A DNA stretch of 64,000 nt from Meloidogyne chitwoodi (taxonomy: Eukaryota > Nematoda > Chromadorea > Rhabditida > Meloidogynidae), in NCBI GenBank assembly GCA_015183035.1, contig JACZZP010000002.1:2170001-2234000 (forward strand), written 5' to 3'. A program made the position numbers and the translations under genes. The stretch's first letter is position 1. Each line of letters opens with the position of its first letter. A model generated the notes under the pieces. The model was not told where the DNA came from. It saw only the letters and a program-made list of their open reading frames with translations, and ran no database searches. Positions 46,295-58,038 of this stretch are shown here, in pieces.

Positions 46295-46950
46295 TCATTG
46301 TTGCATTGATTTTTCAATTTCATCGCGTATTTCAGGCTTTAATCCTTGCAAAAAATTTTGAATTTGTTTATTTTTTTCCTCAGCTGGCAATGTTGGATTT
46401 TTGGCGATTGCACTCAATTTACTAAAGAAATAATTTTTTTTTAATTTATTTTAAAAACTTAATGATTATTTAAAAGGTTTATTTTATAATTCTTAATAAA
46501 ATAAAATATAATTAATTAAAAAATAAATTTATAAACATACGCGTCTGCTTCTTTAGCCTTAGCACTGAATTTTGCAATTGCTGCTTGATGTAATTTTTCC
46601 GCTTCTGCTTCAGCTTTGTTTTTTGCCTCCTCAAACTTTGCATAATTCGCCTAAATTATTTTTATTTTTTTAAATTAATTAAATTATATTTTAAATTAAT
46701 TATCTAGCAAAAAATTCTCCAATACCTGAATTTGTGGGGTTTGTTTAGCTATCCAATTTTTAACTAATTGTTCTATTTCACCATCTGTTTTACCTCCACT
46801 TTTCATTAATAAATCAAGAAATTCTTTAATTACGGACTGAGGAGCACCATTCAAGAAGGGAGGTGGAGGAGGAACACCGGCACTCTGAGAGAATATTTTG
46901 ACAATAAAAATTGAAAAAAATATAAGAAGAGATTTTTGAAAAAAGGCCAT
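46295..46950 (-). CDS. SXP/RAL-2 family secreted protein (DUF148)
   Basis: Three exons on the minus strand: 46950-46726, 46650-46541, 46421-46295; 153 residues. A signal peptide (MAFFQKSLLIFFSIFIVKIF) is followed by a Pro-rich stretch (GVPPPPPFLNGAP) and the helical SXP/RAL-2 domain with WIAKQTPQIQ, YAKFEEAKNKAEAEAEKLHQ, KNPTLPAEEKNKQIQNFLQG and LKPEIRDEIE. All phases agree. This nematode-only family is secreted, often from hypodermis or gland cells, and is found in excretory products of plant and animal parasites; the molecular role is not established. Length is usual for the family. Confidence 0.93.
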
Positions 46951-47039
46951 TTGGATATCTTTAAATTATATAATACTTCCTAAAATCTTTTAAAAAAATT
47001 ATTTTAATTTATTGAAAAATAAAAAATAGATAAGGATTG

Positions 47040-47225
47040 AAATTTACGCGTATTAGAGAAAAGACGTTTCAATGCCAGTCGCATAACTCACGAATGGGTG
47101 GACCTTGAATAATAATTTTGGTATGGGTAGATAGAGAATTAAATTCTCTTTCAGATGATACCAAATTTGTCTAAATAAATTTAAAATTAACAGAATTATA
47201 AGACTAAAAGTGAAACGTCTCTTTC
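47040..47225. mobile_element. Family-B-like inverted repeat
   Basis: GACGTTTCAATGCCAGTCGC ... AAAGTGAAACGTCTC with the internal palindrome GATAGAGAATTAAATTCTCT followed by GATGATACCAAA. The inner motif is diagnostic of family B; the ends differ. It lies just upstream of the SXP/RAL-2 start. Confidence 0.65.
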
Positions 47226-50200
47226 CAACTGTTTCTCTCGTCCTTAATAAAAGTTACTAATTTTATTTTTTTGCTGCAAAAATTAAAAGAAAATTTTCTT
47301 AAAAGAAAAATGTGAAAATAAATGTTAAATTGTACAAATATTTATTTAAAAACTTTTTTTATAAAAATATTTTTAAGAATATTAAAAAGAACTGAGTTCT
47401 GAAACGTCTCTTTATTTTTGTCTTTAATGTTTTGTTTGTATTATATTTAAAGGTTAAGAGCAAATAAATGAAAATAGAAATACTTAAGTTGTTTTTAGGA
47501 AAAATAAGTTGATTTAATAAATAAAAGTTATATGTAATATTTTTATTATTAAAGAGGAAGAAAAATGTTAAGAATTTTGAGTGTTTTTATTATAAAAATG
47601 TTGGAAAAAAATTTAAAAATTATTTAAAAATATTTATTTGATTTAATATATTTATAGAAGTTAAATTATTTTTTTAGACATTTTTTTAATCTTTTTGGCA
47701 ATTTTTTGAAGAATTTAAAATAAAAAATATTTAAAAATGGAATTTTTTCTTTGCTCGAGAATTCATAAAATTTGATAAAATTAAAAAAATATTTATTTAA
47801 AAATTACACCATAAAATTGTTTTGTAAGAAAATTAATTAATTAATAAAAATTAAAAAAATAAAATACAAAATCGTTCTACAATTTAACCTATATCTGTGG
47901 CTAGTCTTTTAAAAAAATTTAAAAAATTAATAAAAAATCTTTTCTTTTATATTTGCAATAATAATCATTTATTCCTCTTTTATAGAGTAGAAAAAACTCC
48001 GCGCAGCCTTTTCACCACACATTCCGGCCAAAACCGGCTTAAAAACTGAAAAAAAGACAAGTTATTAGACAAAAAGGAATAAACAAATTTTTATTTGGGC
48101 AATTCTTATCTCTCTTTTTTTTTTGAATTAAAAAAAATTACAAAAAGGTGAAGGATTACGCCATAGTGATGATTTTTGTTGAACAATTGATGAATTAACA
48201 ATAAAAAAAATTAAATAATAAATTGCTTTTTTATTTTCCTTTGGGGCAATTTGTTAAATAAAAAAGGTAAAAAAATAAAAAAGATCAACATCTGATTTAC
48301 TAAATTTTTAACTTTTAGAGTCTCAGATTTTAAATAGAAATTAATTAAAACAAAAATAAATTAAAAATAAGTTTTTAAAATAAAATAATAAATAAACCTT
48401 CGGTGAACAATAAACACAATGAGATTGGTAAAATATTTTAATGTTTTTATTTAATTAATATTATAGTAGATTAGAGTTTTGTTTTCTTCAAAGTTGATAT
48501 TTATTTTAAAAAAATTAGGAATTTTTAAAATTTTCAAAAATTTTAAAAATTTTGGTATTATTAAACTATGCTTAGATTTATATTTAAAAAAAGCTTAATT
48601 TAATTAGAAAGCCAAGTCTGATTAGGCTTAATTTTATACGAACAGTTAGTTTATTTTTAAATTTTAACAGTGCAATAAAATTTAAATTTAAAATAAATAT
48701 TATCTAAAAATTAATTAAAATAAATAATTATTTATTTTATTTTACTAATTATTTTTCTTTCAAGAAAACAAAATAAAATAAATTTAAATAATTATTTTCT
48801 CTTATTAAATCCTCTAATATCTCCAATTTAATCTTTAAAATGTTGATCTTCTGGGTTAATAATATAAAATGATGTTTGTGTTGCTATTAACAACATTAGT
48901 CAATTAAAAACATAAAAACACGATAAAATGTTTTTGGCGAATTTAATAGAAAAATAGGTAAAAGAGAGAAGTGAGATAAATAAATAAATAAATTTATTAC
49001 TTGTTTTATTTAATTGTTTTTTTAAATATTTATTTATTTAGTTACTTATTATTCGGCGAAAATAAATTAATATTTTTAAAAAATTAATTTTTGATTATTA
49101 TTAGTAAATAATTGATTTTTTATTTGAAAAAAAAGAATTTTTTTCTTTAAATTTAGTTAATTTATTAAATTGAAAATAAAAAATAATTAATTTCTTTTAT
49201 AATTTAAAAATAATAAAATTAATATTTTTATTAAAAAAAATAATTTTTTTAGTTATCTAAAAAATTATAAATTAAATTAATTCATTAATTAAAAAATAAA
49301 TTGAAACTCTTTGTTGTACCAATCAGTTGTTCACAAAAGAAAGTTTTAATTAAATCATTAATTTTTTAATTTTATTTTAAATTTTTTTTTATTAAAAATA
49401 AAAAAATAAAATAATACTATTTATTTTTTTATTAAAAAAAATTAAAAATTAACGGAAGTAAAAAAAGAACGGAAGCAAAAAAAATAAAAAAAACAACAAA
49501 AAATAAGGTAACAATTACTATAAAAATTAAAATACAATTTTTTTTAAACTTGTGTGAGAATAATACATACTTATAAACTCGCAATAAAAATATAATTACA
49601 TTTATTTAAAAAAATTTATTTTATTTTTTTAATTTTTTTTCAAATAAATAGGTATATTATGTGAGTCACCACTCCCTGTATTATTTATTTTATTATATCT
49701 TGCTAATAAATTGACAGATTGCTATAATTTAAATTTTATTAAATAGAGAATTAATTTTTCTATAAAATAAAAATAAAAAAATTTAAAAATATTCATCCGT
49801 TTATTTTTAATAAATTCAAGAAATTAAAGCCTCATCCTTTGTTTTTATTTTTTATCTTAATTTATTTAATATATAATTTTATTTTTAAAATATATTTAAA
49901 AAATTCTTTTTATTTGCTATCGAATGATAGCAAAAACATAAAAATTGGTCCATCCATTCGAAAGTTATGGAGCAGGACTCAAACGTACCTTTTTAATTAA
50001 AGGTTTTCCCTCCAAACACTAAACTACAAAAAAACAAAAAAAATATCTAAATTGAGAAGAATTTTAATTCCAAAAATAAAAAAAGGAAATAATAGAGTTA
50101 GAATTATTATTAAAAGCTCATTTTATATATTACAGTTATTTTTTTATTTATTTTAGGAAGGGAAATATTAAAGAATTTAATTAATTAATTAAATAATCAT

Positions 50201-51059
50201 TCTAAATTTTAAATAAAAAATATAAAACAAATTAATATTTATTTTTTTTTGAATATTTTTTAATAATCATTAAAATTATTATTAGATTTTTTTATAAATA
50301 TTTTTATTTTAAAATAAAAAAAATTTTTTCATGGACTTAATTTTTAAATATTTAAAATTTTAAATAATTAAATTTTAATTATTTAATTTAAAATATTTAA
50401 TTTTTAAATATTTAATTTTTTATTAATTATCTTCTCATTTTCAATCGAAGAGTAACCTCTTCTCGAGGTGTCTTTATATCCGGATTTTTTATTCCGGTAT
50501 CATTTTTGGAAGGAAAAACTTAGATTAGAGCAAGCCTGTGGGAGTCCATTTATATCAGATGTATACCTAGGAGCATTTTTTAAATAAAAAGTCAAAAAAT
50601 GGAATAAATTAATTTTATTAATTTTCTAATATTTATATAAATATATTTTTAAATATTATATATCTTCTTTTCACCTTTAAAAAACATTTCCAGCTAATAA
50701 TATTTTAAAAAATAGATAAATAAATAAATAATAATAATATTTATATATATATTTTCCATTCATTTTAGACCAAAAACAGAATTTAAATCCTTTAATGGAT
50801 TGTTTATTTATCTTTATAAAATTAGCCAAAATGGCTAGATAAAAGCACATAACATTTTTAAGTTAACACAGTCAGGTACGAAAAGAAAAGAAAAACAAAA
50901 CTTTTTTTAGAAATACAAAATATTAATTTTTGTATTTTTCTTTTATATTTATATTTTTTGAGAGGAGTAATAGAAGAAAAAAATAAAACAATTAAATTAG
51001 GTACTTATATATAATTTTTTCTTTATTTTAAGCTTCCGGTTAGAATTTTTAAGTTAAGC

Positions 51060-51470
51060 AATAAAAATCAGATTTTTTTTGAAAAAATCAGAATCTTTTT
51101 CGAAAATCAGAATTTTCACAAAATAAAATCAGAATCTTTTTCGAAAATCAGAATTTTTTTCGAAAAAATCAGAATCTTTTTCGAAAATCAGAATTTTCAC
51201 AAAATAAAATCAGAATTTTTTTCGAAAAAATCAGAATCTTTTTCGAAAATCAGAATTTTCACAAAATAAAATCAGAATTTTTTTCGAAAAAATCAGAATC
51301 TTTTTACGAAAATCAGAATTTTCACAAAATAAAAATAAGAATTTTTTTTTGAAAAATCAGAATAAAATCAGAATTTTGTCAAAACAAAAATAAGAAAACC
51401 AGAATAAAATCAGAATTTTTTTTTTGAAAAAATCAGAATGTTGACATCAGAATAAAAAGCAGAATTTTTT
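51060..51470. repeat. Minisatellite built on AATCAGAATTTTT
   Basis: Repeats of AAATCAGAATCTTTTTCG, AAAATCAGAATTTTCAC and AAAATAAAATCAG in roughly 60-bp higher-order units, four to five in number, with degenerate copies at the right end. Shares its core with two other arrays in the window. Confidence 0.9.
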
Positions 51471-52551
51471 AAAACTTTATCCCGCACCCAATTCGAGTCT
51501 TAAAGCATAACCTGCATTTAAAAAGTTAATTATCTTTAAATAATTTTAATTTTATTTTTATATAATATTAATAGCGTGGCACTCCAAAGTTATTTCTATA
51601 ATTAGACACCTTTAAATATAAACAAAAACAAAGAAAAAATTTTGTCTGAAAAAACAGAAATATTTATATATTTATATTTTTTAGTTGTTTTTAATTAAAA
51701 TGTCACATGTTTTTTTTTAAATATTTAAAAAATTATTTTACCTTTTTTATTTAATAAATTTATATTTTAATTTACGTAATTAATTTTATTACGTATTATT
51801 TTATTTTTTAAAATTAAATATAAAAATTAAACATAATTCATATATTTATTAGCTATAATTTCTTGTTATAGAAAAACACCCCAATATTCAAAGGGGATCA
51901 GTCTACTACACATGGGAAAGTATTTGGACTGTAAAGGGAGAATTCACAACAACGGGGGAAGATTAAGGAACAACGGGGAAGGTTATTTAACAACAGGGGA
52001 TTTCCCCCGTGAACTTTTTTCTTTGTTTTATAAAATCGCTCCTATTATAAGGGATAAATTAAATAAAATTCTAATAAAAGGAAACACCCTCGACTGTTTC
52101 CTCGGTGTTCCCTTTTTTAACTGATGTTTAAAAATGCTAGTAGAGCTTTGAACTTTAATGACGATTGTATAAATTATTATTATTTAAATATATAAAAGTG
52201 TTAACGCACAAAAGATTATATATAATTTTTTAAATGATATTTAAATAAAAATAATGCTAAAAATAAGCTTTTAGGATAACGATATTTTTCCTTCCTAATA
52301 TTAACACTTGTTTTGACCACAAAATTCATTAGTTAAAAATGTTACATGCCATTTATAAGTAGTTAAAGAATTATTATTGCGCAAAAGGTTGATCCTACTA
52401 GTACTACTTTTATTTATTTATTTATTTCCTTCCTATATTTAATTTTTAGAAAATTAAATAACAAAATTAAGTAAGAAGTCTTCGAGCTATTTTCTGCTTG
52501 CTTCTAAATTTCCGAGAATTTATTTTAATATTTTTTAAAAAAAAAAGAAAA

Positions 52552-53827
52552 ATGAAACAAAATAATACAATTAAATCTTTCCAAAAAAACTTTAATAATA
52601 TTCATCAAAAAAATTTATTTTGTCCTCTTTTTATTTTAACTTGGCTTGTAATAATTAACATTAGCAACATTGAAGCAGCGAAAAGACGTTTATGTGGAAA
52701 AAGACTTACCTCAGAATTATGGAGGGTATGCACAAAACAAGGTTAAAATTGATAATTATTTTTTAATTAAAAAAATTTTTTTTAATATTTAGAAAATTAC
52801 GATACAGAGGGAGGGACAAAATAAAAAATTAAAAAAAATATTTTTAATTAAAAAAATAATTTTTTAAGGAACAAAAGGACCTTGCATTCATGGCGTTAAG
52901 AAGCGAATAATTTCAAATCAAAAAAATTTTTTTTTAAAAGAAAAAAAATCTTTATGGAAAAATTATTTCAATTTATGGAATTTGCATTATAAAATAATTA
53001 AAAAAGGTTATAGTAAAATTTAATAAAATATTTTTTTTTAAATTAAAATTATTATATTTTATTAGTATAAATTTTAAAAAAAATATAAATTAATTTAAAA
53101 AAAATTTTCAGGTTTATCTAATACATTATTTATTAACAACGATTATCTCCACAAAAAACAACATAATGATAATTCTATTTTAGATCGAAATAAAAGAAAG
53201 GGAATTGTAGATCAATGCTGTAAGGGAGAAGGATGTGACGAAGAATTTCTTGATTCTTTTTGTAAGTGAAATTTTGCAAAATAAAAATATTAGAGTAGAC
53301 TCCCGTTATAAGGACACCCTAAGAAAATTAAATATGACCTTATATTTGGTGTTTAATTATTCAACAAATCTCAGCGTGTTTTTGAAGGAAAATTCTTTCA
53401 TTCTTCCCTCTCCTATAAAAATGTGTCCCCTATATCACGGTGTTCTTATAACGAAAGTTTTCTTTATGTCACAAGAAAGAGCATATTTTGGACTATAAAA
53501 TAGCTAAAAATTGTTTTAATAAACTTAAATTTCTAAAATTTTATGAATTTTTAAAGATAATAATGTTGGAATTTTGAATAATTATTTTTGAGTGTTTTTG
53601 AACCTTAATTCAATAAATAAAAAATCGATAAATTTTTCTAAAAAAGCCATTTTGTAGCCCAAACATTTCTCTATTTATTGACATAAAAATAAATTTTTTA
53701 CTTTACGTTAATGAAAAGTTAGAGAGTTTGAAAGACACACGCTATTTAAAATACAAATTTATCCTTAAGTATATTAATTTCAGGTTGCAACGAAGACGAA
53801 GAAAAGAAATTTGAAGAAATTAATTAA
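52552..53827 (+). CDS. Insulin-like peptide precursor (beta-type, eight cysteines)
   Basis: Four exons: 52552-52741, 52869-53006, 53112-53261, 53784-53827; 173 residues. ATG at 52552 precedes a signal-anchor-like hydrophobic stretch (FCPLFILTWLVIINI). B chain: RRLCGKRLTSELWRVC and, across an intron, GPC. C peptide: Lys/Asn-rich, bounded by KKR and NKRK dibasic sites. A chain: GIVDQCCKGEGCDEEFLDSF then CCN. Spacing of B-chain cysteines (C-x11-C) and the A-chain CC...C-x8-CC match nematode four-disulfide insulins such as INS-6, except for four rather than three residues after the first CC. Expected to be processed and secreted, and to act through a DAF-2-type receptor. Intron 3 contains a pogo-like repeat. 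Confidence 0.92.
53285..53480. mobile_element. Pogo/Tigger-like MITE in insulin intron 3
   Basis: Left end AGTAGACTCCCGTTATAAGG then ACACC; toward the right GGTGTTCTTATAACGAAAGT. The GACTCYCGTTATAA end motif resembles pogo/Tigger termini. A related end (CTTATAACGAGAGTCGACTG) is at 56607-56626. Any frame across it (for example from 53235) is a by-product. Confidence 0.6.
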
Positions 53828-54453
53828 TTGATTATATTAAAGCAATTTTAGCTTTTTTTATTATTTTTAAATTTTTTTTAATTTTTTTTTAATTTTTTTT
53901 ATTATTTTTTAATAAAATTTAATTTTTTATTACTTGTTTACTGAGTAAAATCGTTAAAAATATCTAAAACGAAAAATTTTTCAAAAATATTTAAATGGAT
54001 GACTTGACATGGACTAAGATATAGGCCTTGTCAAATAACACAGCTCCATTATTTAAATTAAATTTTGGGGTTTTCATATTTTTTGGGTTAATGGACTAAA
54101 ATCTGTTCAAATTCAAAGAGTTCCGGACTCAGACCTAGAATTTTTTAAATTCTCTAGTTATAACACATATAATAAAATTAACTAATAAAAATATCAAAAG
54201 TCTTAAATAAACATTTTACGATTTTTTAAAAATTAAAAAAAAATAAAAATATTTGTTACAAGCAGTTTTATTAAATTCTGAGCCATACAGTAATTTAGTA
54301 AGTAGTAATTTTAAAAATTAATAGCAATAATGTTCACAAAATCAAAAAAGATTAAGTGGCATTTATAAAAGGCATTTTTTGTTGGCAATTTTTTAAAAAT
54401 ATTTAAAAAAATAAATTGCTTAATTTTATTTGAGTTTTTTTTCCTTTATTTCT
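53828..54453. other. Intergenic region between convergent insulin-like and cofilin genes
   Basis: AT-rich 3' flanks with no gene or ordered repeat recognised. Confidence 0.55.
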
Positions 54454-55859
54454 TCAGGCACGTTGAGAAGACATAACCTTAAAATTAAAAGTTGACATCA
54501 TTTAAAAATTAATAACTAAGTAAAAGAACAAGTTTTTAAATTAAATTTAGTATCATTCGATAGAGAATTAAATTCTCTATAAAATTTATTTTAAAACAAA
54601 ATTTTAAATAAAATAACAAAAAAGTTAGAGTCAAAAAACCTTCAATTTTCCCTATAAATTTTAGTTTTCTGATTATAACTTTTTCGTTTATAAATCAGAA
54701 ATTCTGATTTTTTGGAATTTTATAGATAATTTAATTCTCTATTTAAAAATAATAAAAGAATTTTTTAACTTTACAAAATTTTAAATTAATTAAATTTACT
54801 TCATGCTTGATAACCTTCTCATCAATATCAGAAAGTTCTGAAGCCTGAATTTGCAAAAGGCTTTCTAACCCCAAAGTGGCCTTAAGGGCACGCACCTAAA
54901 ACGGAAAAAATTTTTAACATTAAAAAAGATAGAAGAAAATTTACTGATGAGGCGTAAAGCATGCGACGACGAACTGGTGCTTCATCTGGACAACTTTAAA
55001 AAAATTTTTTTTATAAAATTATTTAAATTTATTTTTAAATTCAACTATAATAATATTTAAATTTATTTTTATTAAGTTGTTAGTTGATAATTTACCCAGA
55101 CATCTCATTAATTTTATTTTTTTAATTACCTCAAATTGTAATTAATTTTCAATTTTCTCTATTTCTCTTTATATTAATTTAGTAATTTATTTATTTATTT
55201 TTTAAAAAATAGTATAAGACTTACTATTGAACGAATATAACTTTTGAAATTCGCGACATTCCTTCAGCACCCTGACGCTGAACTTCTACTTGGACATCGA
55301 CTGCTGCGTATCTGCATTGTTTTCCATCTCCAACAAGACTTTTCATTTCCTATTTATTTAAATTGATATTTATTATTTTTTAATTAAATATAAAGCTCAA
55401 ATTAATAAGTTTTATTTAATTATATAATTTACTCTTAATTAAAAAAATATTGGAATTTTTATTTAATTTTTAGCGTTTTGCGCTGAACTGGCCTAACCGA
55501 ATTTTACCTAAGTTCGATCAGAAATTTGTCTAATATTTAAATTAAATAATCAGAATTTTGTTTAAATCAACATAAAGCGTTCAAAATTACAAAAAATAAA
55601 TTAATAAAAAATAAATTAATTTAATTTAAAAATTACCTTAACAAATTCACCATAAGGAGCATTCTTCTCTCCTTTTTTCTCAATAATAATTGTTGTATCA
55701 TCATCAGAAATTCGAAAAATTAAATAAGAATGAAGATGTTTGTTATGTAAATCATCATATGCTTGTTTACAATTAGAATCTACTTTAACTCCTGATGCCT
55801 ATTTTTTAAAATTTTAAATTTAAAAAATTGAAATAAAATAGCTTACCATTTTATTTAAT
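54454..55859 (-). CDS. unc-60: Actin-depolymerising factor/cofilin, UNC-60B type
   Basis: Six exons on the minus strand: 55859-55857 (ATG alone), 55798-55637, 55349-55225, 54993-54945, 54895-54800, 54477-54454; 152 residues, as for C. elegans UNC-60B. Start ASGVKVDSNCKQAYDDLHNK; the ADF domain has EKNAPYGEFVKEMKSLVGDG, then CRYAAVDVQVEVQRQGAEG, CPDEAPVRRRMLYASS (the actin-binding helix continues with VRALKATLGLE) and the end HEVMSSQRA. It severs and depolymerises actin filaments, with the body-wall muscle role known for UNC-60B. The single-codon first exon is a known feature of C. elegans unc-60. The last 24-nt exon follows a 322-nt intron holding a family-B element. Confidence 0.95.
54540..54745. 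mobile_element. Family-B MITE in the last cofilin intron
   Basis: TAGTATCATTCGATAGAGAA then TTAAATTCTCTATAAAA, middle GTTAGAGTCAAAAAACCTTC and GATTATAACTTTTTCG, right ATAGATAATTTAATTCTCTA. Same layout as the intron-sized element in the PAN gene. Confidence 0.75.
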
Positions 55860-56029
55860 TTTCAGTTTAAATAAAAATCAAAATTTAAGATGCGATTTTA
55901 TTGGGAAGTCAAATTAACAGACACACCCGTTATCAAAAATATTAAAATTAATCTATAAATAAATAAAAAATTAAAGTAGAACTTGAGTACTCTGAAACAG
56001 TTTGAGTCTATCAGTAGCAGTGATCGGCA

Positions 56030-56445
56030 AGTTCCAGTTCCGGAACTGAAACTATGAAAATTAAAAATACAGTTCCGGAAATGGAACTATGAAAATTAAA
56101 AATACAGTTCCGGAAATGGAACTATGAAAATTAAAAATACAGTTCCGGAAATGGAACTATGAAAATTAAAAATACAGTTCCGTACTGGGACTATGAAAAT
56201 TAAAAATACAGTTCCGGAAATGGAACTATGAAAATTAAAAATACAGTTCCGGAAATGGAATATGAAAATTAAAAATACAGTTCCGGAAATGGAACTATGA
56301 AAATTAAAAATACAGTTCCGTAACTGGGACTATGAAAATTAAAAATACAGTTCCGGAAATGGAACTATGAAAATTAAAAATACAGTTCCGTAACTGGGAC
56401 TATGAAAATTAAAAAACAAGTTCTGGAACTGGCTAGTTCCGTTGA
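56030..56445. repeat. 35-bp minisatellite with TTCCGGAA core
   Basis: About eleven units of CAGTTCCGGAAATGGAACTA then TGAAAATTAAAAATA. Variant units read TTCCGTA(A)CTGGGAC and are interspersed. It is flanked by GATCGGCAAGTTCCAG (56021-) and CGGAACTAGCC-like sequence, with an inverted GGAACTTGCCGATC at the right end (56451-56464), so the array sits inside a small inverted repeat. Confidence 0.95.
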
Positions 56446-56999
56446 AATTTTGGAACTTGCCGATCAGTAGGTACAATCGATGTTCTAATATTAAATAAAA
56501 TAACATTGACTCCGTTTAAATATCACTGGAATATAGGGCACACGATATAATGACACGCTCGGACCGACTTCTTTTATTGTTCTTATAATGAGTTTTCTTA
56601 TGATCTCCTTATAACGAGAGTCGACTGTATAAATTTATAGTAAATTAAATTTATCTAACTATTTTAAAATTAATTTTATATTAAAAATAAAGAATATTTA
56701 TTAAAATGGGTCTATCTATTATCCTTAAAAAAGTTAAAAATAAATAAATGTGTTAGCGTTTCTCTAAACATTAAATTCAATGAAGGAAAAAATCACATAT
56801 TTCCTAGATCCTTTACTTTCTTTTTTGTTTTGTTGGCCCTACTAGATCTGCTTCTTTAGAGCGATTTTCCAAGTCGATAAATCTACTGAAAGAAGCCAAA
56901 GCAAACTTAAATCTTTTAGTTAAAGGTATATATACCTCACCTAGCATTATAAACATGTTTGCTATTAAATATTATAACTTTGGGTAAAATGGACATTTT

Positions 57000-57275
57000 G
57001 TCATGTTTTTGGTATTTTTGGATAGAAAATTAAATCTAGTTTAAAATAAAAAAATAAACAAAAAATTAAATTTTTATTCAAAAAAGTTATGGTTCAAAAT
57101 TGATTAAAATACTTTTTTTTAAGTTTTTTCCGTTTATAACTTTACTTATTTGCCACCTAAAATTTTAATTTAAAGTGCATTTTATAGTAAATTCAATTCT
57201 CTATCGAATGATACCAAAAACACTCTAATAGGTTCATTAATTTCTGAGTTACAATAAAAATACTCACCTAAGGTT
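57000..57275. mobile_element. Family-B MITE, intergenic copy
   Basis: Left GGTATTTTTGGATAGAAAAT and TAAATCTAG; middle AAAAAGTTATGGTTCAAAA and CGTTTATAACTTTACTTA; right TAAATTCAATTCTCTATCGA then ATGATACCAAAAACAC. Diverged but colinear with the copies at 38455 and 54540. Confidence 0.7.
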
Positions 57276-58038
57276 TATTGGGACAGGAAGGGAAAAATGA
57301 GTTTTTCTTTTGAGTGAAAATAAAGTAAAAGAGAGAAAAGAAGTAAAATAAATATCTCTGCTTAATAAACTAATGACAGCTGTTATGAAATACTCTTGAG
57401 GACAAGATCAAAAAAAATGCGTAGGTGGCCACTGAATTGTGACAAACAAATAATGACAGAGAAAGTGTAACTCAGGTTATAATGACATTTTTAAAAACAC
57501 AGCCTCGGGTCTTCTATTATATCTGATCTATTTATTTATTTTTATATCCCTATAAACCTCAGTTAATTACTTGCCAATTTATTTCCTCAATTTAATGTCC
57601 CCCCAATATTTAAAGTGTCCTTATAACCAAAATGTCTAATTTAGAATGTCGAAACTTGTCAAATTTGGTAAGAAACATAATTCAACTATATCCAGAATAT
57701 TAAATATTTGACAATTTTAATAAAAGTTGAATTGCAGGATTGCTTTAAGATTGCAATTTTAAAAAATTGTTAAATTTTGAAATTTTAATATTTTGTTAAA
57801 AAATATGTTTTTAAATTATTTTATAAAAATTCTTTGTAAAAAATACCTATTTTTTATATTCATGCACTTTTATAAATTAAAAATTTGGTAATTAATAATA
57901 ATTTTAAAATAAATGTCTGAGAAAATAGACTAACTACTCTCTTAAAAATAAATAAAAATATTTAATTTTAAGTGTTTATCTTTAAAATATATTAATTTAT
58001 TAATTAATTTAATTAATTTATTAAAAAATAAAAATAAA

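Larger units (their letters stand above)
46951..52551. other. Largest gene-free region
   Basis: About 5.6 kb with no credible gene. It holds a family-B-like inverted repeat (47040-47225), a half copy of family B (49915-49990), a minisatellite (51060-51470) and a GC-richer patch at 51875-52125 containing AACAACGGGG-type repeats (AACGGGGGAAG, AACGGGGAAGG, AACAGGGGA) and a small hairpin GGAAACACC...GGTGTTCC. The promoters of the SXP/RAL-2 and insulin-like genes should lie at its two ends. Confidence 0.65.
55860..58038. other. Gene-free repeat-rich intergenic region
   Basis: Upstream flanks of cofilin (minus) and the secreted Lys-rich gene (plus). It contains the 35-bp minisatellite 56030-56445, a pogo-like end at 56580-56630, a family-B element at 57000-57275 and further CTTATAACC-type fragments to about 57640. 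No coding exon recognised. Confidence 0.65.

Noticed and set aside
51912..52124. 70-codon frame with Gly/Asn-rich start
   Set aside because: Covers short AACGGGG-type repeats and a hairpin; no splice context or family.
52498..52551. Upstream in-frame extension of the insulin-like gene
   Set aside because: It begins with TTG, not ATG; the ATG at 52552 with AAA context gives a plausible signal sequence.
53235..53498. 87-codon frame downstream of insulin exon 3
   Set aside because: It begins inside exon 3 in another frame and runs through the pogo-like repeat in the intron.
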